A DNA stretch of 64,000 nucleotides from positions 42,027,811 through 42,091,810 of the forward strand of contig CM072519.1 of assembly GCA_036898135.1 (NCBI GenBank), in the 5' to 3' direction. The notes under the pieces were generated by a model. It did not search any database. It had not been told where the DNA came from and saw only the letters and a list, made by a program, of their open reading frames with translations. Made by a program: the position numbers and the translations under genes. Source of the stretch: Oncomelania hupensis. Its lineage: Eukaryota; Mollusca; Gastropoda; Littorinimorpha; Pomatiopsidae. This document shows positions 44,857 through 54,558 of the stretch, piece after piece (position 1 is the stretch's first letter; each line of letters starts with the position of its first letter).

Positions 44857-45914
44857 GTCCATCATTAGAAGAGCACCACGATGTAACTTAAGTGGGCGGG
44901 CATATAAACGTTTTCCCATACATATGATATCATGTATCTAAGTTGATTAGAATTAGGCCATCAAAAGAAGAAAATTGTTCAATGGGACGCAATCCCGTGG
45001 CTGTGTTGTTGCCTTAGACCTACCTCTGTGAAAACTTCGCCCTCTCCGTCTTCTTTGTTGATGTCGTTGGAGAACAGGAACAAATGGCATGTGCTGCACA
45101 CTGGTTGCCCATAATTGTTGCCATAAAAACCACAGCACATTGTGCAGCTGCCATACTGCAAAAAACATATAGACCAACCTGGGTGTCAAACTCAATCGCT
45201 CAGCGGGCCAAAACTCAAATCGTATGTACGATTGCTGGCCAAACAAAATAAACATTCAATAACAATAACTAAACGTTGCTATGTTACTGCAACAACGAAC
45301 ATCCAGCGATCCACTCACTACACAACTTTTATTTTCGCTTATTCTGATTGAAACGAGAATGTTCTGAGGTAGCCTACCATTCGGCAAGGTTGTTAATTAG
45401 GGAATCTGATTTGCACTTTATATCATAGGGCCATTAAAAGATATTTTTGCTTAAAATTCTCTTTAGAGCCGGATATAATTGTACGTCGGTCAAGACCTCT
45501 CGGGCCTGATACAATTGTATGCCTAGCCTGATGTGGCACAGGGGCGTTGAGCTTGACACATGTGATTTAGACAAACAATGAAACATCATATCTAATAACA
45601 ATTGTAACTTCCAAGTTCCAATGAAACTATTGCTTTCTCATGACTCATCATAATCAGAATTTCTTTTATATTTTATAGTGAATAGGCCAAACATTATGAC
45701 GCTGTGAAACTGCGCTTATGACAATTCTGTTCTAAATGGCAAATCCCTGTGCTGTGGTACTGCAGCATTAGTCCACTATTTAATTAATTACTTAAGTAAT
45801 GCATTGTATTTGATTAAGCTCAATATAAAAATAAAATAGCGGCAAGTCTTCATTTACCTCTGATTTCAAGAATTCTTCGACATCGGGTAGGCTTGAGTGT
45901 TTTTCGTTCGCCAT
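37753..45914 (-). CDS. morgue: Morgue-like protein: zinc ribbon, F-box and catalytically dead E2 (UEV-like) domain
   Basis: Seven exons in consistent phase (45914-45858, 45155-45024, 43808-43604, 40639-40450, 38682-38482, 38256-38130, 37935-37753) give 364 residues. Residues 23-42 form C-x2-C...C-x2-C, a zinc ribbon. An acidic linker follows. Residues ~128-172 are an F-box (LPPEVLLVVFRYLDD, then VCQRWR). Residues ~210-350 are an E2 fold: LKSDPPEGIQA, YPMRPPKVRFITKIFHPNIS, then DVGLDSIHHNWSLALTISKV and SIQSLLTDP. The catalytic cysteine position (eight after HPN) is Gly288. This exact architecture, with Gly for Cys, is known from Drosophila Morgue, which acts with SCF-type ligases and promotes DIAP1 turnover; the role here is inferred from that. 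Exon 5's acceptor is weak but is the only one that keeps the frame. Confidence 0.92.
38130..38256 (-). CDS. morgue: morgue-like exon 6 (E2 active-site region with Gly for Cys)
   Basis: Acceptor TGTCTTTCAG; encodes YPMRPPKVRFITKIFHPNIS then RHGDVGLDSIHHNWS. The GGC codon replacing cysteine is at 38178-38180. Donor AAG|GTATGG, phase 0. Confidence 0.93.
38482..38682 (-). CDS. morgue: morgue-like exon 5 (N-terminal half of E2 fold)
   Basis: Encodes WRHRRLRSELKTLKSDPPEG, then WQASITGPQGSPYEGGLFLI; donor AG|GTGAGT, phase 2. The start follows a CACAGAG acceptor with a poor pyrimidine tract. Confidence 0.85.
39255..39390. repeat. GA-rich simple repeat
   Basis: (AG)n with interruptions in intron 4 of the morgue-like gene; frames on both strands are low complexity. 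Confidence 0.9.
39591..40253. mobile_element. piggyBac-like element 2 (MITE)
   Basis: TTAA at 39591-39594 and 40250-40253; the 14-base inverted ends CTCTTTCCCTGCCA match perfectly. No transposase frame remains in 663 bp. Near the right end are two copies of ATCGAC(A/G)ATATATCGTCGAT at 40174 and 40216. The element lies in intron 4 of the morgue-like gene. Confidence 0.9.
40450..40639 (-). CDS. morgue: morgue-like exon 4 (F-box)
   Basis: Acceptor CTGCTTGCAG; encodes LLVVFRYLDDISKWTASQV, CQRWRQILDAE and FKVSCWKAIYTR; donor CT|GTGAGT, phase 2. Confidence 0.9.
41099..41145. repeat. AAT microsatellite
   Basis: About 15 AAT units in intron 3 of the morgue-like gene. Confidence 0.95.
42034..42222 (+). 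CDS. exon-like frame in the TIR element, unknown protein
   Basis: ATG then ASQEDWLDLNSSNLTSH and a Lys/Arg/Thr-rich stretch, ending at an excellent donor G|GTAAGT near 42222. No family is recognised. It could be a captured host first exon or the first exon of a transposon gene whose rest is deleted. Confidence 0.4.
42345..42599 (-). CDS. exon-like frame in the TIR element, opposite strand, unknown protein
   Basis: Starts MVAIFREDVLAEIKRKLGEE, then SEQRLCSIIEGEHDGF; 84 residues to the stop. Codon usage looks protein-like, but no family is recognised, and the true exon may end earlier at a donor. Confidence 0.35.
   Translation of the reverse strand: MVAIFREDVLAEIKRKLGEELHSFGSEQRLCSIIEGEHDGFIETCTHICELSAGDRESLRCDGSFIACITLYNAHASSVKDMMI
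43398..43470. repeat. AAT microsatellite
   Basis: About 22 AAT units 130 bp beyond the exon 3 donor of the morgue-like gene. Confidence 0.95.
43604..43808 (-). CDS. morgue: morgue-like exon 3 (acidic linker, start of F-box)
   Basis: Acceptor TTGTTACAG; encodes KADSDDSGNEEPSAEADF, a helical AVQRAAQRTVHKMDRLAERL segment and VDTLPPE; donor G|GTGAGA, phase 1. Confidence 0.9.
43990..44715. mobile_element. MITE with TA target duplication in morgue-like intron 2
   Basis: TAGGGGTCTTTCGGAACGGG followed by TAAAAGTGAAAGTGATTGTG at 43992 is mirrored at about 44672-44713 (GTGAAAGTGAAAGTGAATGTG when reversed). TA at both ends fits a 2-bp target duplication of the Tc1/mariner type. No transposase is present in about 720 bp. 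Confidence 0.8.
44783..44852. repeat. AT microsatellite
   Basis: About 34 AT units. Confidence 0.97.
45024..45155 (-). CDS. morgue: morgue-like exon 2 (zinc ribbon)
   Basis: Acceptor TTTTTTGCAG; encodes YGSCTMCCGFYGNNYG, then VCSTCHLFLF and an acidic end; donor GAG|GTAGGT, phase 0. Confidence 0.88.
45858..45914 (-). CDS. morgue: morgue-like exon 1 (start codon)
   Basis: Encodes MANEKHSSLPDVEEFLKSE; ends GAG|GTAAAT, phase 0. Confidence 0.8.
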
Positions 45915-46438
45915 GGACAGTGTTTATATTTTTTGCAGTCTTCCAAAATAGGAAAATTGTATTAGTCAAGTATTGCCTTACCGACCGGAAGCTGTTGATC
46001 TCCAACTTATTTTGGGTGTTAGAGAGTAAAAGCTTCGGGTGCGGTCGGCTTTTTCCGTCCATAGCCTCGCCTTAACAGTCAAAACTTCAACGGGAAACCC
46101 GGAATACGTATCTGAACGACTGCTTCTTCTCCATAAAGGTAGATATGACTTATAAAGTGTCTTACAAAGCATCCAAACAAGGTAAAGCATTCTGTGTACG
46201 AATATGCTGCTTGTCTGTACTTTATGAATATTGAAAGCAACAAATCGTCAAAATACGGAATTCTGAAGACTTGACTCGTAAAACCGAGCGTGCCCTATGA
46301 TACTGATAGGCCTAAAATTTTGTCCTCCGATCCCAAACGTACGATTCCCACCCCGTCAAGCTCTTCACCTTTTTCCTCCTACTCTGCTACAGCAAGAAAA
46401 AATATCCATAATTTTAAGGTGCGCTCAGTTTTTGCTTG

Positions 46439-46478
<40 letters not shown>

Positions 46479-46620
46479 TTCTTCTTCTTCTTCTTCTTCT
46501 TCTTCTTGAAGTTCTTCTTCTTCTTTCCTTTCATCGTGCATTCATGGTTAAGATTCTACAGACTTCGGGGGTTGGGGGTTTGCCGTTTGGTTTTGGTCCG
46601 TTTGTCAGGCGTTGCTCAAA
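45915..46620. other. 5' flank of the morgue-like gene
   Basis: No further gene. A CTTT/CTT array lies at 46436-46520. Confidence 0.5.
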
Positions 46621-47304
46621 ATCATAGCTTAAGAACAAGCAGGCTTCAGGGCAGGGCTAAGTACCACTGAACAGATAATTTTCAATCTCAGAATAATCTG
46701 CGACAGCACCAACAACATCTGTGTCATGTGTTTAATTGTAGACTTCAAGAAAGCGTTTGACCGAGTCTGGCATGCAGCTCTGTGGGCAACCATGAGAGCG
46801 TACAACATCAGCCCTAAAATTATTGAAGTCATCAAAAGCCTGTATGACAAGGCTACCAGTGCAGTCCTCCACAACAGCGCCATCGGGAACTGGTTCAGAA
46901 CAACAATCGGGCCTCGGTGTGCATCAAGGATTCCTGCTCTCTCCAACACTCTTCAAAATCTTCCTAGAGCGCATCAAGTCAGATGCCCTTGCAGATCACA
47001 AAGGCACAGTCAGCTTGGGGGGTAGAGCAATCTCCAACCTCCATTTTGCAGATGACATTGATGGATTGGCTGGAGAGGAACAAGAACTTGAACAGCTTGA
47101 CACCACCTCCAGAACCTATGGAATGGAAATTTATAAGTGCAGAGAAAACCAAACTGATGACCAACAACACCAATGTCATCAACATGGACATCAAAGTCCA
47201 AGGCCAATCCTTCAACACAGTGCATAGCTGGGCTGTAAGAAGAAGATCTTCAAATATTTTGGAGCCATTGACATTGTATCACTATCAGACAATGGGTCCC
47301 AACA

Positions 47305-48090
47305 GGAAGTCCTTTGGTTTTCTTTGCTGGTTTGGAGGTCTCAGTGTGAGGAGTAAGAATGTGTTGGATAGAATTGTGAAGGTGTGTAGGAAAGTGGTGG
47401 GTGAAAAGCAGGAGAGTTTGTGTGTGTTGTACGAAAGGCAAGTAAGAAAGAAAGCGAGCATGATTGTAAGAGACTCCACTCACATCCTAGCCCAGCACTA
47501 CCAGCTCCTTCCTTCTGGTCGCCGTTTCAGAGTGCCAAATGTTTCTACAGTTAGAGCTAAGAACAGTTTTGTACCCAAATCAGTACAGTGTTGACTGAAT
47601 GAGTTGGGTGCGAGTGGTTTATGGGAGTACTAGAGATGAATTTTATAATATGCAGCAATTTTTCAACTATTCAGTATGTAAGTTAACTAATGCATAAGTT
47701 TTAAAATCTGTGATTGTCAGTGTTAGAATGATACGCAGAGTTTGATGATTGTATATTTTTTTAAGATGCTTTATAACGTTTATAATTTTGGTGTAATAAT
47801 CTAATGTCTAACCCATGTGTGTGTGTGGATGTGTGTGTGTGGGTGTGTGTGTTTGTGGGTAGGTGTTTTATTTATTTATGTTGAAGTGCAATAAGGACAT
47901 GTAGTGTGATATGTATTTTAAGTTTTACAATGTGTCGGAAATGTTCTTGTTAATATGTACATAAGCGTGATTACACGTACATGTTTACATGTTTATAGTA
48001 TTGTTACATTTTATTACCTTTTGCTGACAGCAAATCCATGTTAGAATTTCTCCTTGGAGATAATAAAGTTTTCTGAATCTGAATCTCTCA
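47305..48090 (+). mobile_element. 5'-truncated LINE nested in the GGATA LINE
   Basis: Encodes VRSKNVLDRIVKVCRKVVG, then YQLLPSGRRFRVP and KNSFVPKSV, the C-terminal block of Rex1/CR1-type LINE proteins. A 3' UTR of about 490 bp ends GGAGATAATAAAGTTTTCTG followed by two TGAATC units. The host LINE reads on from AAGTCC to CAAGGATCGC across it. Confidence 0.8.
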
Positions 48091-48149
48091 AGGATCGCAC
48101 AAACAACTGCTGCCCTGAAACCTATTTGGAAAAACAGGACCATCAGTCT

Positions 48150-48597
48150 ACAATCCAAGGAGGCACGGTGGCCTAATGGTAGAGCTTTGGCTTGTGGATC
48201 TGAAGGTCCCGGGTTCGAGCCCAGGCCGGGGATTGTGTTGTGTCCTTGGGAAAGACACTTTACTCCCGTTTCCTACTCCTTCGGATGAGAGTATAAACCG
48301 AGGTCTAGTCTGTGGCGCATACTTTCCATCATAACGGACTTTAAAGATCCTGACAGTCATGTCCTAGACGGGTGAGTGCCGGTGACAAGAACACACCCAG
48401 CATGCACTTAGGTCCTTTTCCCCCATCCCTGGCTGCCAAGGATTGTGCTCAGTTGTACGGGCGTCAGACCATGCGCCCAAAGGCTGCGGGTGGGCGTCTC
48501 GGGCGGCTTGAGTTAGATCCTGTATCGGCCAGCGCCTTGAGCAGCTCTTGAGCTGGTAAAGCGCTATATAAGAACGATTAAATAATAAATAAAGGCT
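48150..48597 (+). repeat. tRNA-headed SINE family 1, complete copy
   Basis: The head TGGCCTAATGGTAGAGCTTT and GGTTCGAGCCC form A and B boxes. The central TGTCCTTGGGAAAGACACTT resembles the conserved core of V/Deu-type SINEs. The 3' end AGCTGGTAAAGCGCTATATA then AAATAATAAATA resembles L2-type tails. It is nested in the GGATA LINE within TCAAGG/AAGGCTGC. Confidence 0.85.
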
Positions 48598-49072
48598 GCT
48601 GCGCTCCCTTGTCATCTCCATCTTCCTATACGCTTGAGAAACATGAACCCTCACAGCAGATGTACAACGAAGAATACAAAGCATGGAGATGAGGTGCTAC
48701 AGAAGACTTCTGGGCATTTCCTTTACCCAGCACATCACCAACAACAAAGTGTGACAGACCACTACACAAGCCATTGTACAACACGATAACATGCTCACAG
48801 TTGTGAAAAAACAAAACTCCAATAGTATGGCCAACGTCACCAGAGCATCAGCATGATCAGGCCTTGCAAAAAACCATCTGCAAGACATGGTGCAATGAGG
48901 CAGAAGAAGAAGGAGACAGAAAAAGAGGCGGGAGGACACAATGTAGTATCCATGGGTTTGACACTGAACGAAGCCATGAGGGTTGCTGAGAACAGAGAAA
49001 GATGGAGTAACGCTGGTTAAACAATCATCTGTGGTGCCCCAATGACCTTTGAGTTATGGGATAGGATAGGAT

Positions 49073-49635
49073 AGGTCAGCCGCTGCTCAGTGCCTATAAT
49101 TTCAGCAGTTTTTCGTAGGCTATAGAAGAATCTTTCAATTAATGGACACCACTGCTTGCAAAGGCCATTGACATGGCTCAAAGGAGGAGAGAGTTGCTTT
49201 GTCCAATTCTCCTTCCCCATACCCCTGAAAGTTGAGGACTCGATAAACTAGAGATATTGCAGCACTGTACTTTTCTGTTTGATGACATAATAAAAATACC
49301 TTTTCTTTTCCCTGTAAGTATAGGCAAATTCCTCAGACACCCAGTGCCTAAAACCATTTGACAATACCAATGTCATTTTATGCACATGTATAGCAACTTG
49401 AGGGCAAAAGTCTATCACTGTATCAGCCTATAAATATAATGTCAAAATAACTAATAGTACTATAGGAAGGAACAACGAAGCTTAACGTCCTATTGCATCA
49501 GCGTTAAGGACGATCACCACGTCGCCACCCTGAAAATAATGATTATCATCATCATATCAAAGATGAGATCCTACGGATCTCTTTACCTCAAGTGTAATAG
49601 TATGTCACAGGGCAGCTGTGAAGAAAGCCATGTAG
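49073..49635. other. intergenic, nothing recognised
   Basis: A diverged SINE family 2 end may lie at 49470-49535 (AAGCTTAACGTCCTATTGCA). No gene. Confidence 0.35.
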
Positions 49636-51185
49636 TCTGTGTGTGAAGAGTATAGGGGCGGGGGTGGTACTGCGTGTTGCCGTATGTGTGATTATTGTTG
49701 TCTCGGGAGCGTGCAAAGCGTGGTAAACAGCATACGCCGGTTAGGCCAGGTTAGGAATGTGCTCACTATCAGCAGAACGTGTTTGACAGCAGTACAGTGT
49801 AGACAGTGTTTGTCTAGTGCTCTGTGGTTTTGCTGTGTTCTGGAATTAGGGTGGGACGGATATTAACGAAAAATAGTATCTGGTTCTGAGAAAAATACTA
49901 GTTTAAAGATTGCCAATTTCTAAAGTGATACGCTCGGTTGGAGTGTAGTTGTAGGAAAGCAAGCCTATTGGTAGTGTGGTAGGTAGTATTGAGGCATTGT
50001 CTACTACGGGAACTACACACTACCGGATTACCCTAATTGGATGTACTTTCGTAGACGAGCAGTGGAGAAGGGGCTGCGGGGTGCGGTTACATCGAACCGT
50101 GTGGGTTAGTGCAATGGTGGTTTTTTCCTCACTGTGCTAATAACCAAGGGCAGGCTGTTGGGGTGTTGAATGATAGCTGTGTGTGAGACAGGAGGAAGGA
50201 TGAGAATGGTTGCACTGAGGAGAGGCAGAAGAAAGGAAGAGTGCGACTGAAAGAGGGAGAATGAGGGAGAAGAAAGGGGGTGGAGTGTGATGAAGGTAGG
50301 ACGGAAGTGGTTGCTGTTGTTGTCGTTGGGGATGCTTGATATGAATAATGTGTTGGTGGTTACATGTATTCATTGCAGCATCGTTCATTCCATGCATTCA
50401 TTATTTCATTGAATTGTGTGATATGTAATTGTTTCCAGTGACGATAACAGTAGAAAGCGAGAGAGAGTCAAGGACGGGGAAAATAGACTGCAGTTGGACC
50501 CCTCAAGTGTCAGAAGTTTAGTGGAGTAGCGTAGTGAGTGCGGGGGGGGGGGGGGGGGTGAGTGTGAGGAGGGAGGGGGACAGAATCAGGTGAACATGAC
50601 ATTTACGATGCGACAAGCATGTTACAGGTTCGTCAAGGATTGTCGTTGAGGACTGAATTCGAGGATCGAGTTCGAAGTTCGCAGCTCAACGTTCGTCAAT
50701 CCGCCAGTTCGTCGCTGGATAACGTGAGGCAGCAACGACGACGACACTTGGTCAAGTGGACCAAACATCATCAACATCGCCATTCGTTTGTCTACCACCT
50801 CTGTTGTCAGCGCCATCAACATCACTCCATCATCATCGTCAGTGGCGACCGCGGGTGGCAACGCTCCTTCGTTTGGACGTCAACGGAAGGGAGTGGATAC
50901 TTTTGAGGAGACTTTACCTGGGACTGCATTTCGCCAGGTGGGCCCGTTTTGTGTTGTCCCTCTCCTACGCTTAACCCCCCTGTCTGTTTGTGAACACGTG
51001 CCTCGGACTTTGGCTGTGCACGTTCGATTTGAGGACGTTGGTCGATTAGCGACCCCCGATCACCCACGAACCATTGCATCGTTCCATTGACCCATTGATT
51101 GTTCCATTACCATTTCTTCGTTTCATGTGTAAATGTTGTATGTGTATGAGTGTGTGGTATGAATGAATAAATAGCTTGAAAGTTG
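49636..51185 (+). other. unclassified transcript-like or retroelement-like region
   Basis: Contains a CAG acceptor-like site at 50440 followed by a short open frame DDNSRKRERVKDGENRLQLD, a run of 17 G (50541-50557), a frame MSTTSVVSAINITPSSSS (50788-51090) and AATAAA at 51166-51171. It could be 5' exons of the zinc-finger gene or the end of a retroelement; the sequence alone does not decide. Confidence 0.3.
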
Positions 51186-51891
51186 TATATTATTTGTTGT
51201 GTTTTTCATCACTTCCGTCTGCGGGAAATCGTCATTCTTTCTGGGTTGTCTGCGTGTGGAAGTTGTTTGTTTGTGGCGTCTGCCCAGGGAGAGTCGTGGC
51301 GGTGACATAGTACTATACAAATACCCCACAATTATTAAAAGTATTTGCCCACTCATGCTTAAAGGGGAAAGAATATTGTCATATCCCGTGGGTATAACTT
51401 TTAATTAAAAGTAACAAAGCCAGTTTACTACTGTACCAAACGAGGCTGTAAATGCAGGTTCTCTTAATATGTTTAGAAATCATTTAGATACAAATTTAGT
51501 AAGCATGTCTACTGCCGTACTGGACACTGATTTTGGAGACTTTAACAAATTATCAAAATTAGTAGTGCAGTAGCCTTGGGTCACAGACCAGTGACCCTCA
51601 TGAAGTCATAACTATGAAGGCTAAAGGCATTTGTGCCTGCAAGCCTTTTTTCGTGCTATGTTAGGCTTGTTATGCTAATACAATACTGCTGAAAATGTCA
51701 TCAAGAGAGATAATTCAGTTTGTTTTTTTAATCATTGTAATGGCTGGCTCATACTCATGCATTAACAACTTTATATTTATTTGGTCATTTTATTTATTTA
51801 TTTGTTTATTCATAATTGTACTAGATGGCGACAATTAAAGAATTTTTTTTTTTTTACCTAGGCCTAAAATGTGCTTGTTTTTCATTTGTAG

Positions 51892-52023
51892 GTGTCAACA
51901 AGTTTCAGAGGGTAACTTCAAGTGAAGGTGGATCATTGCAAAATGGATGTCAACAAAGGTCAGGATAAGTCACTGCAACATCATCAGGAGTCCAGAGTTT
52001 AGCAGATTGCACAGGGTCAACAG
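51892..52023 (+). other. zinc-finger gene: 5' part of exon with upstream ATG and an in-frame TAG
   Basis: After the acceptor TTTTTCATTTGTAG the exon contains ATG at 51943 in frame with the main ORF. The frame MDVNKGQDKSLQHHQESRV is stopped by TAG at 52000-52002, then resumes QIAQGQQMIE. One C-to-T change from CAG (Gln) would explain the stop. Translation can still start at 52024. Confidence 0.6.
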
Positions 52024-54558
52024 ATGATTGAAAGGCTTCAGGCAATGCTGGGACAGAATAAAGTGCTGAGTCAGCTACATGTTCAAGGCCACGAGCTGCA
52101 GCAAGTTCAAGGTAACCCACTACAGCAAGGTCCCCAGCTGCCACAAGTTCAAGGTCACCAACTACAGCAAGGTCACCAGCTGCCACAAGTTCAAGGTCAT
52201 CAACTACAGCAAGATCAGCAAATTATGCAAGTTGACAAGGTGCTGCAAGCTCAACCACTACAACAAGGACAGCAAGTAAATCACAGCCGTCAGATCCAGC
52301 TGGTTGTGCAAGGCCATGGTCTGCATGCAGTACAGGGTCACCAAATAATGCAAAGCCAGCAGGTCATTCAAGGTCAGTTTATTCAAGGTCAGCTTGTCTC
52401 TCAAGGTCAGCCGGTTCAGCAGATCACTCAAAATCAGCAGATTCAGCAAGGCCAGCTGGTCGGTCAAGGCCAGCAGACCATTCAGGCTTACCAGGTTCAG
52501 CAAGGTCAGCAGATGCTGCAGTCACAGACTGAAGATGATGATAAGGATGAAGATGATAATGGAATTGATGATGGTGTAAATTTGGTGGTGAAGGCTAACT
52601 ACTGGTGGTGCAAAGACTGTGATGTGAAACAAAAGTTTGGCTGTGGGGAGACCATGGAACAGCATCTTCAACGCACGCACAGAATCAAACATTTGGCTGC
52701 TGGATCAGTGCAAGAACAATTAGTTTGTCATGACAATAGAATGACAAAGTATTTCATGCCAGTTGAAAGCTGTTCACAAACATTGCAAGGAAGTAAAAAC
52801 ATGGCAGCAGGTGAAGGCTCTTTAGCAATTGTTGATACTTTGGAGGTGAACAAAAGGGTTCCTCTCTCAAAACCCACAATATCGCAAGCAGTGGTGCCAT
52901 CGAATGTTCCAATAACTTTATCAGGCCCTGGCTTACCATCGTTGCTGTCAACCACACTACCAAATTGGCCCTCTTCAGTGTCAACCAGTTTATCTGTGCT
53001 ACCTTCTTTAATTACAGAAGGACTTTCTTCAGGGTCAGCCCCATTGGTGTCTCTTGGAGATGGGCTTGTGGATACACTCATTGTTATAGACGACAATACC
53101 ACAATACAAGTAGTCACCAAAGCAGGTCAGGATGTGCAAGTCATTTCGCCTGAAAATCTATCCAGGAGCTTTTCAGAAACTGGCACGTTTCCCCAGGAAA
53201 CACCCAGTGGCGTGGTGAATTCATCACCTTCTTGCCTTTTCTCCTCAGCCATGAAGCATAGCGTCTTTCCAGAGATTAAGCCTATTCCAGTTTTGATGGC
53301 ATTACCTCATGCTGCACTTAAAGAATTTCACAAGGAATCAGAGTCAAACTCTTCTAAATTGGAAAAACAGAACACTGGCACAACAGATGAATCTTATCCT
53401 AATTCTTTGACTGATGAATCTGACAATTTCTTGGGCTTATCAAGTATTCAATCTTTCAAGAAGGCTTGTATCCTGCCAGCAAAGTTGACAGAACCTAACA
53501 ACAGTACATTTGCTAAACACACCTTGAGGAACAGCAGCAATTCAGTGCTGCATGCATGCAGTGTTCAGTTGAAAAAATTGTCTCCCAAAATTGTCAGTGT
53601 TCTTGAAGATCAGCATCAAATCACTGTTTCATTGCCAGAATCACAAAGTAAAGAACAGACGGGCAAAGATATCGGAGAACAGTCTAAATCAAGGACATGT
53701 AGACTAAACTTGAAGAGAAAATTCAGAAGTGTTGGACTCGATCAAGCACATTCAGAAAGAATGCAGAACCCTTCAACATCCCAAGAATTGAACACCAAAA
53801 AGACAAAATTGTCTTCTCAAAAAATGACACCTGAAATGTGTACATCTGAATATTTGCATCAAGAAACAAATGGTACCTCCTCCATGATCAGATCATCGAA
53901 CCGCAAGGTTAAGAAGCCTGTTCGTTTAGAGGGAATGATAATGGTTTGGGACAAAACAAGGAAAAATGTCACTTCTCAATCCAAAGAGGATAATTTAGCA
54001 TCCAAGTGTGCTACATCACCACCTAAGGCATCATCTGTAGAAAATATAAAGAAAGAAGAGGAAACTTTGCCTTTGGTTCAAGATTCGTTACAGAAAAGTT
54101 CTGTGAACAAGATCTCAAGGTCTGTTCCCCAAAATAATAAAGAGTGCTCAAGTGATGTTGGTTCATCAACGTTTGCTGCTACACGAAGTTCCTCCGGCCG
54201 CAGAATTAGAAAACCTGGACGGTTCCTTGAATCTCCATCTATTAAAATGGAACCTGACACTCTGGATACAGAATCTCATGAATTGGCTACAGAGGAACTG
54301 GATGATGATAATAACGATGCTTCTTTTGAGATGAGCCTCCCCCAAAAGAAAAGAAAAATAACAGTTGGTTCAAAGAGTCCCAGTTTTCAAGCTCAGAAAG
54401 AGGAGTCTAAGTTGACAGATGCGGAGTTTGTAAATTCAGGGCCATCAGACGCAAGCAAGGGAATTACAAAAACTGTTTCACAGAAAGTTGTGCACAGGTC
54501 AAATCTGAAGCCGAGGAATTTCCACTGTCAGGATTGCGGGCGCAAGTTTCTACAAGAG
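52024..54558 (+). CDS. zinc-finger gene exon A
   Basis: 845 codons from the first ATG after the TAG. The donor GAG|GTGAAG at 54559 interrupts a finger (CQDCGRKFLQE). Without splicing the frame reaches a stop at 54601-54603, giving an 859-residue form. Confidence 0.85.

Larger units (their letters stand above)
46625..49072 (+). mobile_element. GGATA-tailed LINE (copy 5), carrying two nested insertions
   Basis: 46740-47230 encodes DFKKAFDRVWHAALWATMR, NISPKIIEVIKSLYDKATSA, FADDIDGLAGEEQELEQL and EISAEKTK-like remnants. The frame resumes at 48085-48145 and 48592-49072 and ends GGATAGGATAGGATAGG at 49060-49076. Frameshifts and deletions throughout show that it is dead. Confidence 0.8.

Noticed and set aside
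48364..48684. 106-codon frame on the minus strand
   Set aside because: It spans the SINE/LINE junction and is antisense to both.
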